Part shown: one piece after another, positions 1-5,289 of the stretch
Layout: each line of letters starts with the position of its first letter
Numbering within the stretch: the first letter of the stretch is position 1
NCBI GenBank assembly: GCA_964493945.1
Contig: CAZBQG010000269.1
Location: 1-5,531 of the forward strand
Source: CAZBQG01 sp964493945
GTDB taxonomy: Bacteria > Pseudomonadota > Alphaproteobacteria > Rhodospirillales > UBA2165
Direction: 5' to 3'
DNA: 5,531 nt
The notes under the pieces: model-generated
Databases searched by the model: none
What the model saw: the letters and a program-made list of their open reading frames with translations, nothing else
What the model was told of the DNA's origin: nothing
Translations under genes and position numbers: made by a program

Positions 1-26
1 CTCAAAATATGAATCACTTCAGGCGT

Positions 27-731
27 TTATCCCGTTAAGTCGGGTACTGTGACTTCTTCCTCAACCTTATCATCCGGACCGGCCTGCGGCTCTTCAGCGG
101 ATTCCCCAGCCTCTGCCTCATCACCAGCCTCTGCCTCATCACCAGCCTCACCCTCGGTCTGCTCCTCGGCAGGTGCGGCCTCGGCCTCGTCCGGCAGCGG
201 AGCGGCGGAAGCCTCTTCCGTGCCCGCTTCTTCCTCATCCTGGGAGACGACGGCCTTCCCGGTTATGCGCTGGATTTCGGCTTCCTCTTCCGAACGGGCC
301 ACATTGACAACAACCTCGACGCTCACTTCGGGGTGGAGGGCAACATTGACCGGATGCAAGCCCAGGATTTTGATCGGTTTGGTCAGGCTGACTTGCTGAC
401 GGGCGACGGTAAAGCCTTCTTCGGAAATACCGGCGCTTATGTCGCGCGCTTTTACCGAACCATAAAGATATCCGGTTTCACCCGCCTGGCGGACCATGAT
501 GATTTGCAGCCCATCAAGCTTGGCACCGACGGCTTCGGCCTCTCCTTTGCGTTCCAGGTTGACCGCTTCAAGCTGGGCGCGCTGCTCTTGGAAATGAGCC
601 TTGTTTTCTTCCGTCAGGCTCACCGCCTTTTTTTGCGGGAACAGGTAGTTGCGCGCATAACCCGGCTTGACCGAGACCACATCGCCCATCTGACCAAGTT
701 TCTCGATGCGTTCCATCAAGATGACTTCCAT
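27..731 (-). CDS. rplI: 50S ribosomal protein L9 with long acidic C-terminal tail
   Basis: L9 binds 23S rRNA near the base of the L1 stalk and bridges out from the large subunit. The 234-residue product begins MEVILMERIEKLGQMGD, followed by the conserved PGYARNYLFPQKKA block (residues 23-36) of the N-terminal rRNA-binding domain. A helical connector lies at about 40-75, and the C-terminal domain, with GYLYGSVKARDI near 87-98, ends near residue 148. The Escherichia coli protein has 149 residues, so about 85 extra residues follow. These are rich in Glu, Ala and Asp and include two DEAEAG repeats near 198-209. The ATG at 731 shares a base with the TAA of the upstream membrane-protein gene (TAATG), and an AGGAGG lies 7 nt before it. 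The same frame stays open upstream through the neighbouring gene, but the family N-terminus fixes this start. The identification is secure; the role of the tail is unknown. Confidence 0.97.
   Translation of the reverse strand: MEVILMERIEKLGQMGDVVSVKPGYARNYLFPQKKAVSLTEENKAHFQEQRAQLEAVNLERKGEAEAVGAKLDGLQIIMVRQAGETGYLYGSVKARDISAGISEEGFTVARQQVSLTKPIKILGLHPVNVALHPEVSVEVVVNVARSEEEAEIQRITGKAVVSQDEEEAGTEEASAAPLPDEAEAAPAEEQTEGEAGDEAEAGDEAEAGESAEEPQAGPDDKVEEEVTVPDLTG
106..141 (-). repeat. Tandem 18-bp repeat in the L9 acidic tail
   Basis: Two perfect adjacent copies of an 18-bp unit lie at 106-123 and 124-141, with a partial third copy of about 9 bp at 142-150. Read on the minus strand in the rplI frame, each copy gives a DEAEAG-type hexapeptide. 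The unit is a multiple of three, so copy-number change would lengthen or shorten the tail without breaking the frame. Confidence 0.85.
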
Positions 732-1678
732 TATTCTTCCTCCTCCTCCTGAGGCCCGGGACCTTGGCCGAAGCGGCCACGCAAATTCATCCAGGGCTCG
801 AAAAATCCAACCACCATTACGAACAGGGCGGCCCAACCGAAAACCAACAAGATTATGTAAAAACCGGTCAAGATGGCGCCAGGCGACGGCATGCGCCGTG
901 CCAGGGTATGGGCCGCCGAGAGACCGGCGAATAAAAAAGGAACGGCCAGGATGAAAACCATATTGCTGGCCAGATATTCGAGCCCGCCCGATGCGAACAG
1001 CGAGACCAGGGCGGTCCCGGCAAAAAGCCAATAGGACCATTGCGGCACTTGAAGCTGCGTATAGGCGGGAGTTTCGCGGACATTTTTCCCCACCCGGCCC
1101 AAAAATGTCTGAGCAATCACCGTGTTGAGCACGACGATCAACATCCACATTCCAATGGACATGGCCGGAAAGAAGGGCAACAGAAAATTGATCAACTCCC
1201 GCCTTTTGACGATCTCCGTTGTGGGAAACCCGTTGGCCACGAATTTATCCAGATAACCCTCCACGGCACCTTGAAACCCACCTTGGGTCCCCAGATGGGC
1301 GAGGGCGGCGAGCAACAGAAATCCGGCCGCAAAGGCGCTGAAGCGGCCCAAAATGGGACCAGCGGCCAGCTTGGCCTGGCTTCCATCGGGCATGACCCGG
1401 TCGACCATCGCCAGGCGCAGCATAATCCATGACGGAAGGGCTACAATCACCCCGTAAAGAATGCCAAAAAACAGCTTGGAGAACAGCAACGCCAATACAA
1501 ACCCGACCAGGATGGCCAAGGCCCCAAGCCCCGGGCCCCAGCCCAGACCGACAACCATCACCGGCAGCGGCGCCAGATAGCCCAACATCATCAGACTTCC
1601 CGCCCCGCCCTGCGCGCCCGCCCAAAGCAGAGCGCTGATCAAGCCGCCCCCGGATATGGCCAATAAATCTTTTTGCAT
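731..1678 (-). CDS. DUF2232 polytopic inner-membrane protein
   Basis: The 315-residue product is strongly hydrophobic, with about eight or nine likely membrane segments near residues 10-25, 29-47, 50-68, 70-90, 108-128, 165-190, 214-231, 238-260 and 268-292. Between them are short charged loops, such as KRRE near 158-161 and RVGKNVRET near 195-203. Both the sequence style and the position between rpsR and rplI match the DUF2232 (YybS-like) family that sits in this operon in many alphaproteobacteria. The biochemical role of the family is not established; a transporter-like or envelope role is only a guess. The ATG at 1678 has a purine-rich GGGAAAAG directly upstream, a weak ribosome binding site. 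The protein ends in five Glu residues whose codons form the Shine-Dalgarno of rplI, and its stop overlaps the rplI start by one base, so translational coupling is likely. The reading frame is intact. Confidence 0.87.
   Translation of the reverse strand: MQKDLLAISGGGLISALLWAGAQGGAGSLMMLGYLAPLPVMVVGLGWGPGLGALAILVGFVLALLFSKLFFGILYGVIVALPSWIMLRLAMVDRVMPDGSQAKLAAGPILGRFSAFAAGFLLLAALAHLGTQGGFQGAVEGYLDKFVANGFPTTEIVKRRELINFLLPFFPAMSIGMWMLIVVLNTVIAQTFLGRVGKNVRETPAYTQLQVPQWSYWLFAGTALVSLFASGGLEYLASNMVFILAVPFLFAGLSAAHTLARRMPSPGAILTGFYIILLVFGWAALFVMVVGFFEPWMNLRGRFGQGPGPQEEEEE
739..750 (-). promoter_or_regulatory. Shine-Dalgarno of rplI embedded in Glu codons
   Basis: Read on the minus strand this is four GGA-type repeats ending in AGGAGG (744-739), with the ideal 7-nt spacing to the rplI ATG at 731. 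The same bases encode most of the five terminal Glu residues of the DUF2232 protein. The repeated register offers several overlapping anti-SD pairings. Confidence 0.8.
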
Positions 1679-1700
1679 CTTTTCCCAACACCTCGGATGT

Positions 1701-1737
1701 ATTGCAGGCGCTTACCCCTTTCAGGGGCGTCCGCAAT
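1701..1737 (-). other. Extended inverted repeat between rpsR and the DUF2232 gene
   Basis: The 68-nt spacer (1679-1746) holds nested complementary arms: ATTGC at 1701-1705 with GCAAT at 1733-1737, GG at 1707-1708 with CC at 1731-1732, CG with CG, and CCCC at 1715-1718 with GGGG at 1724-1727 around a UGAAA loop in the RNA. About 13 pairs form, with small bulges and a 4-nt asymmetric loop. No U-run follows in the transcribed direction, so an intrinsic terminator is unlikely. An mRNA processing or stability element, or a partial attenuator lowering expression after rpsR, is possible. The pairing is seen directly; the function is inferred. Confidence 0.5.
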
Positions 1738-1746
1738 GTAGTCCGG

Positions 1747-2037
1747 TCAATCGGAAACGTAGGGTAAAAGCGCCATGACCCTTGCCCGCTTTATGGCCCG
1801 CGCCAGCTCTCGTTGCTTTTTCGCCGAGACAGCGGTTATGCGGCTGGGAACGATCTTGCCTCTTTCCGAGATGTAGCGGGAAAGCAGCTTTACGTCTTTG
1901 TAATCGATCTTCGGCGCATGATCGCCCGTGAAAGGACAGGTCTTGCGGCGGCGGAAAAAGGGCCGGCGAGATCCGCCGCCACCTTCGGATGAACGTTCGC
2001 TGCCCCGGGGGCCGCTTGATCCTCTATCTCCGTTCAT
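1747..2037 (-). CDS. rpsR: 30S ribosomal protein S18 with N-terminal extension
   Basis: S18 binds the central domain of 16S rRNA on the platform of the small subunit as a heterodimer with S6. The 96-residue product has the family core from residue 27 onward: FFRRRKTCPF, then IDYKDVKLLSRYISERGKIV, then PSRITAVSAKKQRELARAIK and RARVMALLPY. The Escherichia coli protein has 75 residues; the excess is a roughly 26-residue Gly/Ser/Arg-rich N-terminal leader, probably disordered and basic. One core Cys is present (CPF). The ATG at 2037 overlaps the rpsF stop as ATGA. A GAGGGAG at 2045-2051 lies 7 nt upstream inside the rpsF coding sequence, supporting both this start and translational coupling, which suits an S6:S18 pair made in equal amounts. 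Confidence 0.97.
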   Translation of the reverse strand: MNGDRGSSGPRGSERSSEGGGGSRRPFFRRRKTCPFTGDHAPKIDYKDVKLLSRYISERGKIVPSRITAVSAKKQRELARAIKRARVMALLPYVSD

Positions 2038-2611
2038 TCTTTTTCTCCCTCGTCTGCATCCGCACTCGCTTCCTCGGCGCCACCATCCGCTGCCGCCTCA
2101 TCCTTGGTGGCTTCCGCCTCATCGGTGCTGGCTTCCGCCTCATCGGTGCTGGCTTCCGCCTCATCGGTGCTGGCTTCCTTCGCCTCATCGGGCGCGGCTT
2201 TCTCGTCCGGTTTACCTTCATCCGAGGAGGATTCGTCATAGCGGTCGCCACCCCGGCGGCGGGCGCGTTCTTCCTGATTGACCTTGCCCTGCATCTGAAT
2301 GGAAGGGCCCTCTTCCAATTCGTCGACCCGCAAGGTCATCTGGCGCAGGATATCTTCGTTGAGCCGCATCTGTCGTTCCATCTCATGCACCGCGGCGGCG
2401 GGCGCATTCAGATTGAACAGCACATAGTGGCCTTTTCTGTTCTTGTTGATCTTGTAAGCCAGGCCCCGCAGNNNNNNNNNNCCCAATTCTCGCGTTTCGT
2501 GACCTTGCCGCCATTTTCCTCGATGACGGCGGAAAAATCGTCGGCCAAGCCTTCGACTTGCGGTGCGGAAATATCCTGGCGTGCGATGAACACGCTTTCG
2601 TAATAAGCCAT
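2034..2611 (-). CDS. rpsF: 30S ribosomal protein S6, interrupted by an assembly gap
   Basis: S6 partners S18 on the 30S platform. The N-terminal part, MAYYESVFIARQDISAPQVE to KVTKRENW (residues 1-43), reads in one frame from the ATG at 2611. After ten Ns the sequence resumes as LRGLAYKINKNRKGHYVLFN and continues through the family core (HEMERQMRLNEDILR, RVDELEEGPS) in a different frame. Conserved S6 proteins have W-G-x-R-x-LAY here, so the true gap is probably 2 nt, giving W-G-L-R-G-L-A-Y. On that reading the protein has 189 residues, against about 131-135 in Escherichia coli. The excess is an acidic tail after a basic RARRRGG stretch, with three STDEAEA heptad repeats (about 145-165). The start has a G-rich Shine-Dalgarno (AAGGGGG, 2616-2622). 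The stop overlaps rpsR by 4 nt. The gene is probably intact in the organism, with the break an assembly artefact. Confidence 0.93.
2045..2051 (-). promoter_or_regulatory. Shine-Dalgarno of rpsR inside the end of rpsF
   Basis: GAGGGAG on the minus strand lies 7 nt before the rpsR ATG at 2037, within the codons for the terminal Glu-Gly-Glu-Lys-Glu of S6. With the ATGA overlap it fits re-initiation by ribosomes finishing rpsF. Confidence 0.7.
2110..2172 (-). repeat. Three perfect 21-bp tandem repeats in the S6 tail
   Basis: Three identical 21-bp copies lie at 2110-2130, 2131-2151 and 2152-2172, flanked by degenerate partial copies on both sides. In the rpsF frame each encodes the heptapeptide STDEAEA in some phase. 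Identity at the DNA level, including third positions, points to recent duplication by slippage or unequal recombination, not selection on the peptide alone. Confidence 0.88.
2472..2481. other. Assembly gap (10 N)
   Basis: Ten ambiguous bases join two contig ends inside rpsF. Keeping the S6 frame requires a length of 2 nt (modulo 3), so the run of ten is a placeholder and not a measured length. Confidence 0.95.
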
Positions 2612-2709
2612 AAGTCCCCCTTTCGGCTTTTCTCAACCCGCCGCTACGGCCAGAGCCGGTGACGCGGAAGGCATAGCCAGAACAATTCTGGCAAGGAGTT
2701 TGTTTGAGG
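2612..2709 (-). promoter_or_regulatory. Structured rpsF leader, candidate S6:S18 autoregulatory RNA
   Basis: This is the untranslated region between the predicted transcription start (about 2709) and the rpsF ATG. It holds two hairpins. The first is a perfect 7-bp inverted repeat with a 3-nt loop (2676-2692, GCCAGAA and TTCTGGC arms). The second has outer arms 2641-2644/2664-2667 (CCGC with GCGG), inner arms 2647-2650/2655-2658 (CGGC with GCCG), a 4-nt loop and an asymmetric internal loop that includes CCG-containing sequence. Many bacteria control this operon by S6:S18 binding a leader hairpin with a conserved CCG element. The position and general shape fit, but I could not match the consensus base by base. 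Confidence 0.45.
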
Positions 2710-2715
2710 GCGCGC

Positions 2716-2743
2716 ACTATACACCAATTCATCCCAGTGGCAA
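2716..2743 (-). promoter_or_regulatory. Sigma70-type promoter of the rpsF operon
   Basis: On the minus strand a -35 box TTGCCA (2743-2738) and a -10 box TATAGT (2721-2716) are separated by 16 nt. Each matches the sigma70 consensus at 5 of 6 positions. Transcription would begin near 2709, leaving a leader of about 98 nt before rpsF. Confidence 0.68.
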
Positions 2744-2755
2744 GGCCGGGAGCCT

Positions 2756-2784
2756 TTGCGTCCGGCCAGGATTTTCTGCATAAT
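2756..2784 (+). promoter_or_regulatory. Possible promoter of the radical SAM gene
   Basis: A CATAAT -10-like box (2779-2784, 5 of 6 matches) lies 17 nt after TTGCGT (2756-2761, 3 of 6). Transcription would start near 2791, about 30 nt before the proposed GTG. Its -35 is only 12 bp from the divergent rpsF -35, so the two polymerase sites would compete. The weak -35 makes this tentative. Confidence 0.35.
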
Positions 2785-2820
2785 CGGGCCCAGAATCACC
2801 TTGCCCTGGGGTGCTTGTCC

Positions 2821-3447
2821 GTGAACCCGAAATCCCACCCGGAACAAACCCGCATTAGCCTCGTGCAGCCCTCCGACGGGCTGGTCTACAAATGGGGCCG
2901 GACGCGGACCAAACGCATGCCCCTGGGCCTCGCCTATATTGCGGCGGCACTTGAGCCCGTGGCTGGAACCGTCCATGTGGTTGACGCCGCATTGCATGAT
3001 TATTCGGTGGCCGAAACCGTCGAGCGCGCATTATCCGTCGATCCCCAAATTCTCGGCATCACCTGCACCACGCCCCTTTATCATCAGGCGGTTGAGATCA
3101 TCCAAGACGTCCGCGCCCTCTCGCCCCAGACCGTGGTGGTCTTTGGCGGGCCCCATGTGAGCACCCTGCCGGGTGCCTCCCTAGAAACCAGCGGCGCCGA
3201 TTTCATTTGTCTCGGCGAAGGCGAGGAAACCATTGCCCGCATTGTCCAATGCGTCATGGAAAAGGGCGATCCCCAAAGCATCCCATCCATTTGCTATGAT
3301 TGGCAGGGCGCCCAGGGCGCGACCCGCACCTACCGGCGCCGCGTTGCCGAAAAACGGCAGGAATTTGCCCCGCCCATTGATCTCAACCGCACCCCCATCC
3401 CGGCCCGGCATTTATTTGAATACCCCCTCATACAGACGGTGCCCGGG
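2821..3447 (+). CDS. Fragment 1: cobalamin-binding-like domain
   Basis: This is the readable frame before the shift, 209 codons. RISLVQPSDGLVYKWG forms the first strand and loop, followed by MPLGLAYIAAALE, the block typical of radical SAM proteins with an N-terminal B12-binding fold. Then come a VHVVDA strand, ILGITCTTPLYHQA, VVVFGGPHVSTLP (about residues 104-116) and the conserved FICLGEGEETI. The classical DxHxxG cobalamin-ligand motif of methionine synthase is absent, as is common in this subgroup, so base-off or no cobalamin binding is possible. The frame continues out of phase to a TGA at 3649-3651 and makes no recognisable protein there. Confidence 0.72.
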
Positions 3448-3449
3448 AC

Positions 3450-3884
3450 GTGGCAGGCGCCCAGACCATGGCCATGTATTCCAGGGGCTGCCCCGGCAAA
3501 TGCGCCTTTTGCGGGGCGGCGGATACCATCGTGCGCTTTCGCGATATCGACAATGTGCTGGCGGAGCTGGAAGCGCTGCAAAATAATCTGGGCATCACCA
3601 ATGTCTTTGTCACCGACGACACCTACACGTCCAACCGCAAGCGGGTCTTGAAACTTTCCAAGGGCATCATCGAGTGGGGTATCAAGCTCAATTTTTCGGT
3701 CCAGCTGCGCCTCGTTCAATTGGATGAGGAAGTCTGCGACGCGATGTATGAAAGCGGAGTGCGCTATGTCGGGCCGGGGATCGAACCGGGCAACGCGGAT
3801 ATTATCAAACCGATCGGCAAGGGGCGGCGTGAAAGCAAGGATCATATGCGCGCCAAGATCCGGCTTTTGCAGAATTACGATTGA
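3450..3884 (+). CDS. Fragment 2: radical SAM core domain
   Basis: After the shift the frame reads VAGAQTMAMYSRG and then C-P-G-K-C-A-F-C (codons from 3489), the CxxxCxxC triad that ligates the [4Fe-4S] cluster. VFVTDDTYTSNRKRV follows, a typical second strand with acidic residues, then SVQLRLVQLDEEVCDAMYES, then GVRYVGPGIEPGNADIIKPI, matching the G-I-E-x-G motif of the SAM-binding region. The GTG at 3450 is unlikely to be a real initiation site; the fragment is the middle of the longer protein. It ends at a premature TGA. Confidence 0.72.
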   Translation: MAGAQTMAMYSRGCPGKCAFCGAADTIVRFRDIDNVLAELEALQNNLGITNVFVTDDTYTSNRKRVLKLSKGIIEWGIKLNFSVQLRLVQLDEEVCDAMYESGVRYVGPGIEPGNADIIKPIGKGRRESKDHMRAKIRLLQNYD

Positions 3885-4283
3885 CGGGTGCGCTGCTCCT
3901 TCGCCATGGGGATGCCCGGCGAGACCGAAGAACAGATATTGGAAACCATCGATTTCGCCAAGGAACTGGGGGCCGATGAAAACGCCTTCTCCATCGTCTC
4001 GCCCTATCCCGACAGCCCCTTGTGGGAGCTGGCCAAAGAGACCGGCAAGATCCATGACCGGATGGATTTCTCCAAATTCCTCTATTATCACGAGATCGGC
4101 TGCAATCTTTCCGCCGTGCCAACAGAGCGGCTATTGGAGCTGCATGAATTCGCCTATGATTTCGTCGGCAATCCGGCCTACCGCTTCGAGGATGATGCCG
4201 TGTCGTCGGGCAACCGGCCCCATGTTCCCTATCTGGCATCGACCTCGTTCCGTGAACACCGCGAGGCGGCCAAGAAGCGTTAA
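3885..4283 (+). CDS. Fragment 3: C-terminal part of the radical SAM protein
   Basis: The same frame as fragment 2 resumes after the TGA with RVRCSFAMGMPGETEEQILE, the last strand of the radical SAM barrel with its GMPGET motif. Next come IDFAKELGADENAFSIVSPY and PDSPLWELAKETGKI, standard for B12-binding radical SAM enzymes, and about 80 further residues ending REAAKKR. A gene caller would start it at the GTG at 3888. It has no independent Shine-Dalgarno and is best read as the end of the same protein. The TAA lies 20 bp from the stop of the convergent kinase gene. Confidence 0.7.
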   Translation, partial: RVRCSFAMGMPGETEEQILETIDFAKELGADENAFSIVSPYPDSPLWELAKETGKIHDRMDFSKFLYYHEIGCNLSAVPTERLLELHEFAYDFVGNPAYRFEDDAVSSGNRPHVPYLASTSFREHREAAKKR

Positions 4284-4303
4284 ATCTTATTGCGCCCCAA
4301 ATT

Positions 4304-5284
4304 TTATTGTACCAGGGCGATGCGGGCACCGTTCCAGTCGAAACGGAACTCCAACTCGTTCAGATCCCGGAGCGCCTCGCGCAAGCCTCCTTGAGCCTCG
4401 GGCGGGCAATAAAGTGACAGAAATCCGCCACCGCCGGCGCCGCAAAGCTTGCCCCCCAAGGCACCTTTCTCCATGGCCAGATCATAAATCCCGTCGATCA
4501 CCGGGCTTGAAATCCGCTCGGTCAGAGAGCGTTTGATCAGCCAGTTTTCGTGGAGCGCCCGCCCGAAATTCTCGCATTCGCCCCGGATCAGCATATCGCG
4601 GAGCTTATAGGCATTGGCGGCCATCTGGCCGACCACCGCCAGCTTGTCATCATCTTCATCCAGGACAGCGGCCTGATGGCCCAAAACTTCGCTGGCATCG
4701 CGTCTGAGGCCGCTATCGAAAAGCAACAAGCTGCTTTCCAATATGGCGACGGTCTCTCTGGGCAGCAGAGGCGGCTGCACGGATACGCTTCCGTTTTCGT
4801 TGAATTCGATGAAATTGATGCCGCCCATGGCCGCCGCATACTGGTCTTGCTTGCCGATCGGCTCACCCAGGCGCTTGATCTCTATGTCGCAGGCCTCTTC
4901 GGCCAGTTCCTGCATGGTGGCGAAACGGTTTTGCTGGGCGTGCAACCCGTTCAGCAGGGCGACGCAAAAGGCACTGGATGACCCGAGCCCGGCCCGCCCA
5001 TGGGTATCGGCGATAGAGGCTATTTCCAACCCTCCTTCAACCTTCAGGGCCTTGATGGCTTCACGGAAAATGGGGTGCCGTATGGCGTCTGCATCATCGA
5101 CCAGTTCGGTCTCGACATATTTGAGATTGTATTTTCCCCATTCGAAATAAGGATGGATGATGGCGTAGGAATATTGGGTGATGGAACAAGACAAAACCGC
5201 CCCGCCATGCTCCAGGTAATAGCCCAGAATATCCGACCCACCGCCAACAAAACTTACCCGCAAGGGAGCACAGGAAATAAACAT
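4304..5284 (-). CDS. GHMP-family sugar kinase, D,D-heptose 7-phosphate kinase-like
   Basis: The 326-residue product shows all three GHMP kinase motifs: APLRVSFVGGGSD (residues 6-18, substrate side), GRAGLGSSSAF (96-106, phosphate-binding loop) and GGKLCGAGGGGFL (277-289). It also has IGKQDQYAAAMGG (143-155), characteristic of the HddA-like branch that phosphorylates D-glycero-D-manno-heptose 7-phosphate at C1 on the way to GDP-heptose. Fucose or other sugar kinases share much of this, so the exact sugar is uncertain. The enzyme should be cytoplasmic. The ATG at 5284 is chosen because family proteins begin just before the PLR motif. It follows the epimerase TGA by 5 nt (TGAAGGCCATG), with AAGG unusually close to the start. 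An in-frame TTG at 5293, overlapping the TGA, is the alternative and adds three residues. The frame is intact. The neighbouring epimerase supports a nucleotide-sugar operon. Confidence 0.85.
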   Translation of the reverse strand: MFISCAPLRVSFVGGGSDILGYYLEHGGAVLSCSITQYSYAIIHPYFEWGKYNLKYVETELVDDADAIRHPIFREAIKALKVEGGLEIASIADTHGRAGLGSSSAFCVALLNGLHAQQNRFATMQELAEEACDIEIKRLGEPIGKQDQYAAAMGGINFIEFNENGSVSVQPPLLPRETVAILESSLLLFDSGLRRDASEVLGHQAAVLDEDDDKLAVVGQMAANAYKLRDMLIRGECENFGRALHENWLIKRSLTERISSPVIDGIYDLAMEKGALGGKLCGAGGGGFLSLYCPPEAQGGLREALRDLNELEFRFDWNGARIALVQ

Positions 5285-5289
5285 GGCCT

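Larger units (their letters stand above)
2821..4283 (+). pseudogene. B12-binding-domain radical SAM protein, frame-disrupted
   Basis: Joined across its lesions, this locus encodes about 487 residues with an N-terminal cobalamin-binding-like Rossmann domain, a radical SAM core with CxxxCxxC, and a C-terminal helical part. Proteins of this architecture use a [4Fe-4S] cluster and S-adenosylmethionine, often with cobalamin, for methylations or rearrangements on lipids, glycans or cofactors; the substrate here cannot be read. The frame shifts after 3447 (one G apparently missing after GGG), and an in-frame TGA stands at 3882-3884. Restoring a G near 3879 and removing one from the GGG at 3886-3888 gives NYGLTVRCSF, the expected family sequence. 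All lesions are at G runs, so sequencing error is as likely as true decay. The start is taken as the GTG at 2821, since the first domain strand (RISLVQP) must be included and the ATG at 2917 would cut it off. An ATG at 2704 in the same frame lies inside the rpsF promoter and is unlikely. Confidence 0.8.

Noticed and set aside
1..26. Transcription terminator after rplI
   Set aside because: The 26 visible bases show no hairpin plus U-run; any terminator or further operon gene is outside the window.
732..1148. In-frame upstream extension of rplI (a 373-codon open frame)
   Set aside because: It runs antiphase through the DUF2232 gene and encodes no recognisable domain. The L9 N-terminus and the strong Shine-Dalgarno place the start at 731.
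1928..2603. Plus-strand open frames with repeating Trp/Pro/His or Phe/Arg/Leu/Gly motifs
   Set aside because: They are antisense shadows of rpsR and rpsF. Their repeats are the complement of the S6 21-bp repeats.
2034..2732. Open frame starting upstream of rpsF and running across the N gap
   Set aside because: Its first part is out of frame with the S6 N-terminus and lies in the leader and promoter. It arises only because ten Ns shift the frame.
3882..3884. TGA in the radical SAM gene as a selenocysteine or recoded codon
   Set aside because: The position is a surface connection before the last barrel strand with no Cys in the family. No selenocysteine insertion element is evident, and G-run errors explain it more simply.
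3330..4091. Long minus-strand open frame opposite the radical SAM gene
   Set aside because: It has no recognisable motif and mirrors the codon bias of the plus-strand gene, whose conserved radical SAM motifs are clear.
4284..4303. Bidirectional terminator between the convergent radical SAM and kinase genes
   Set aside because: The 20-bp AT-rich spacer has no GC-rich inverted repeat.
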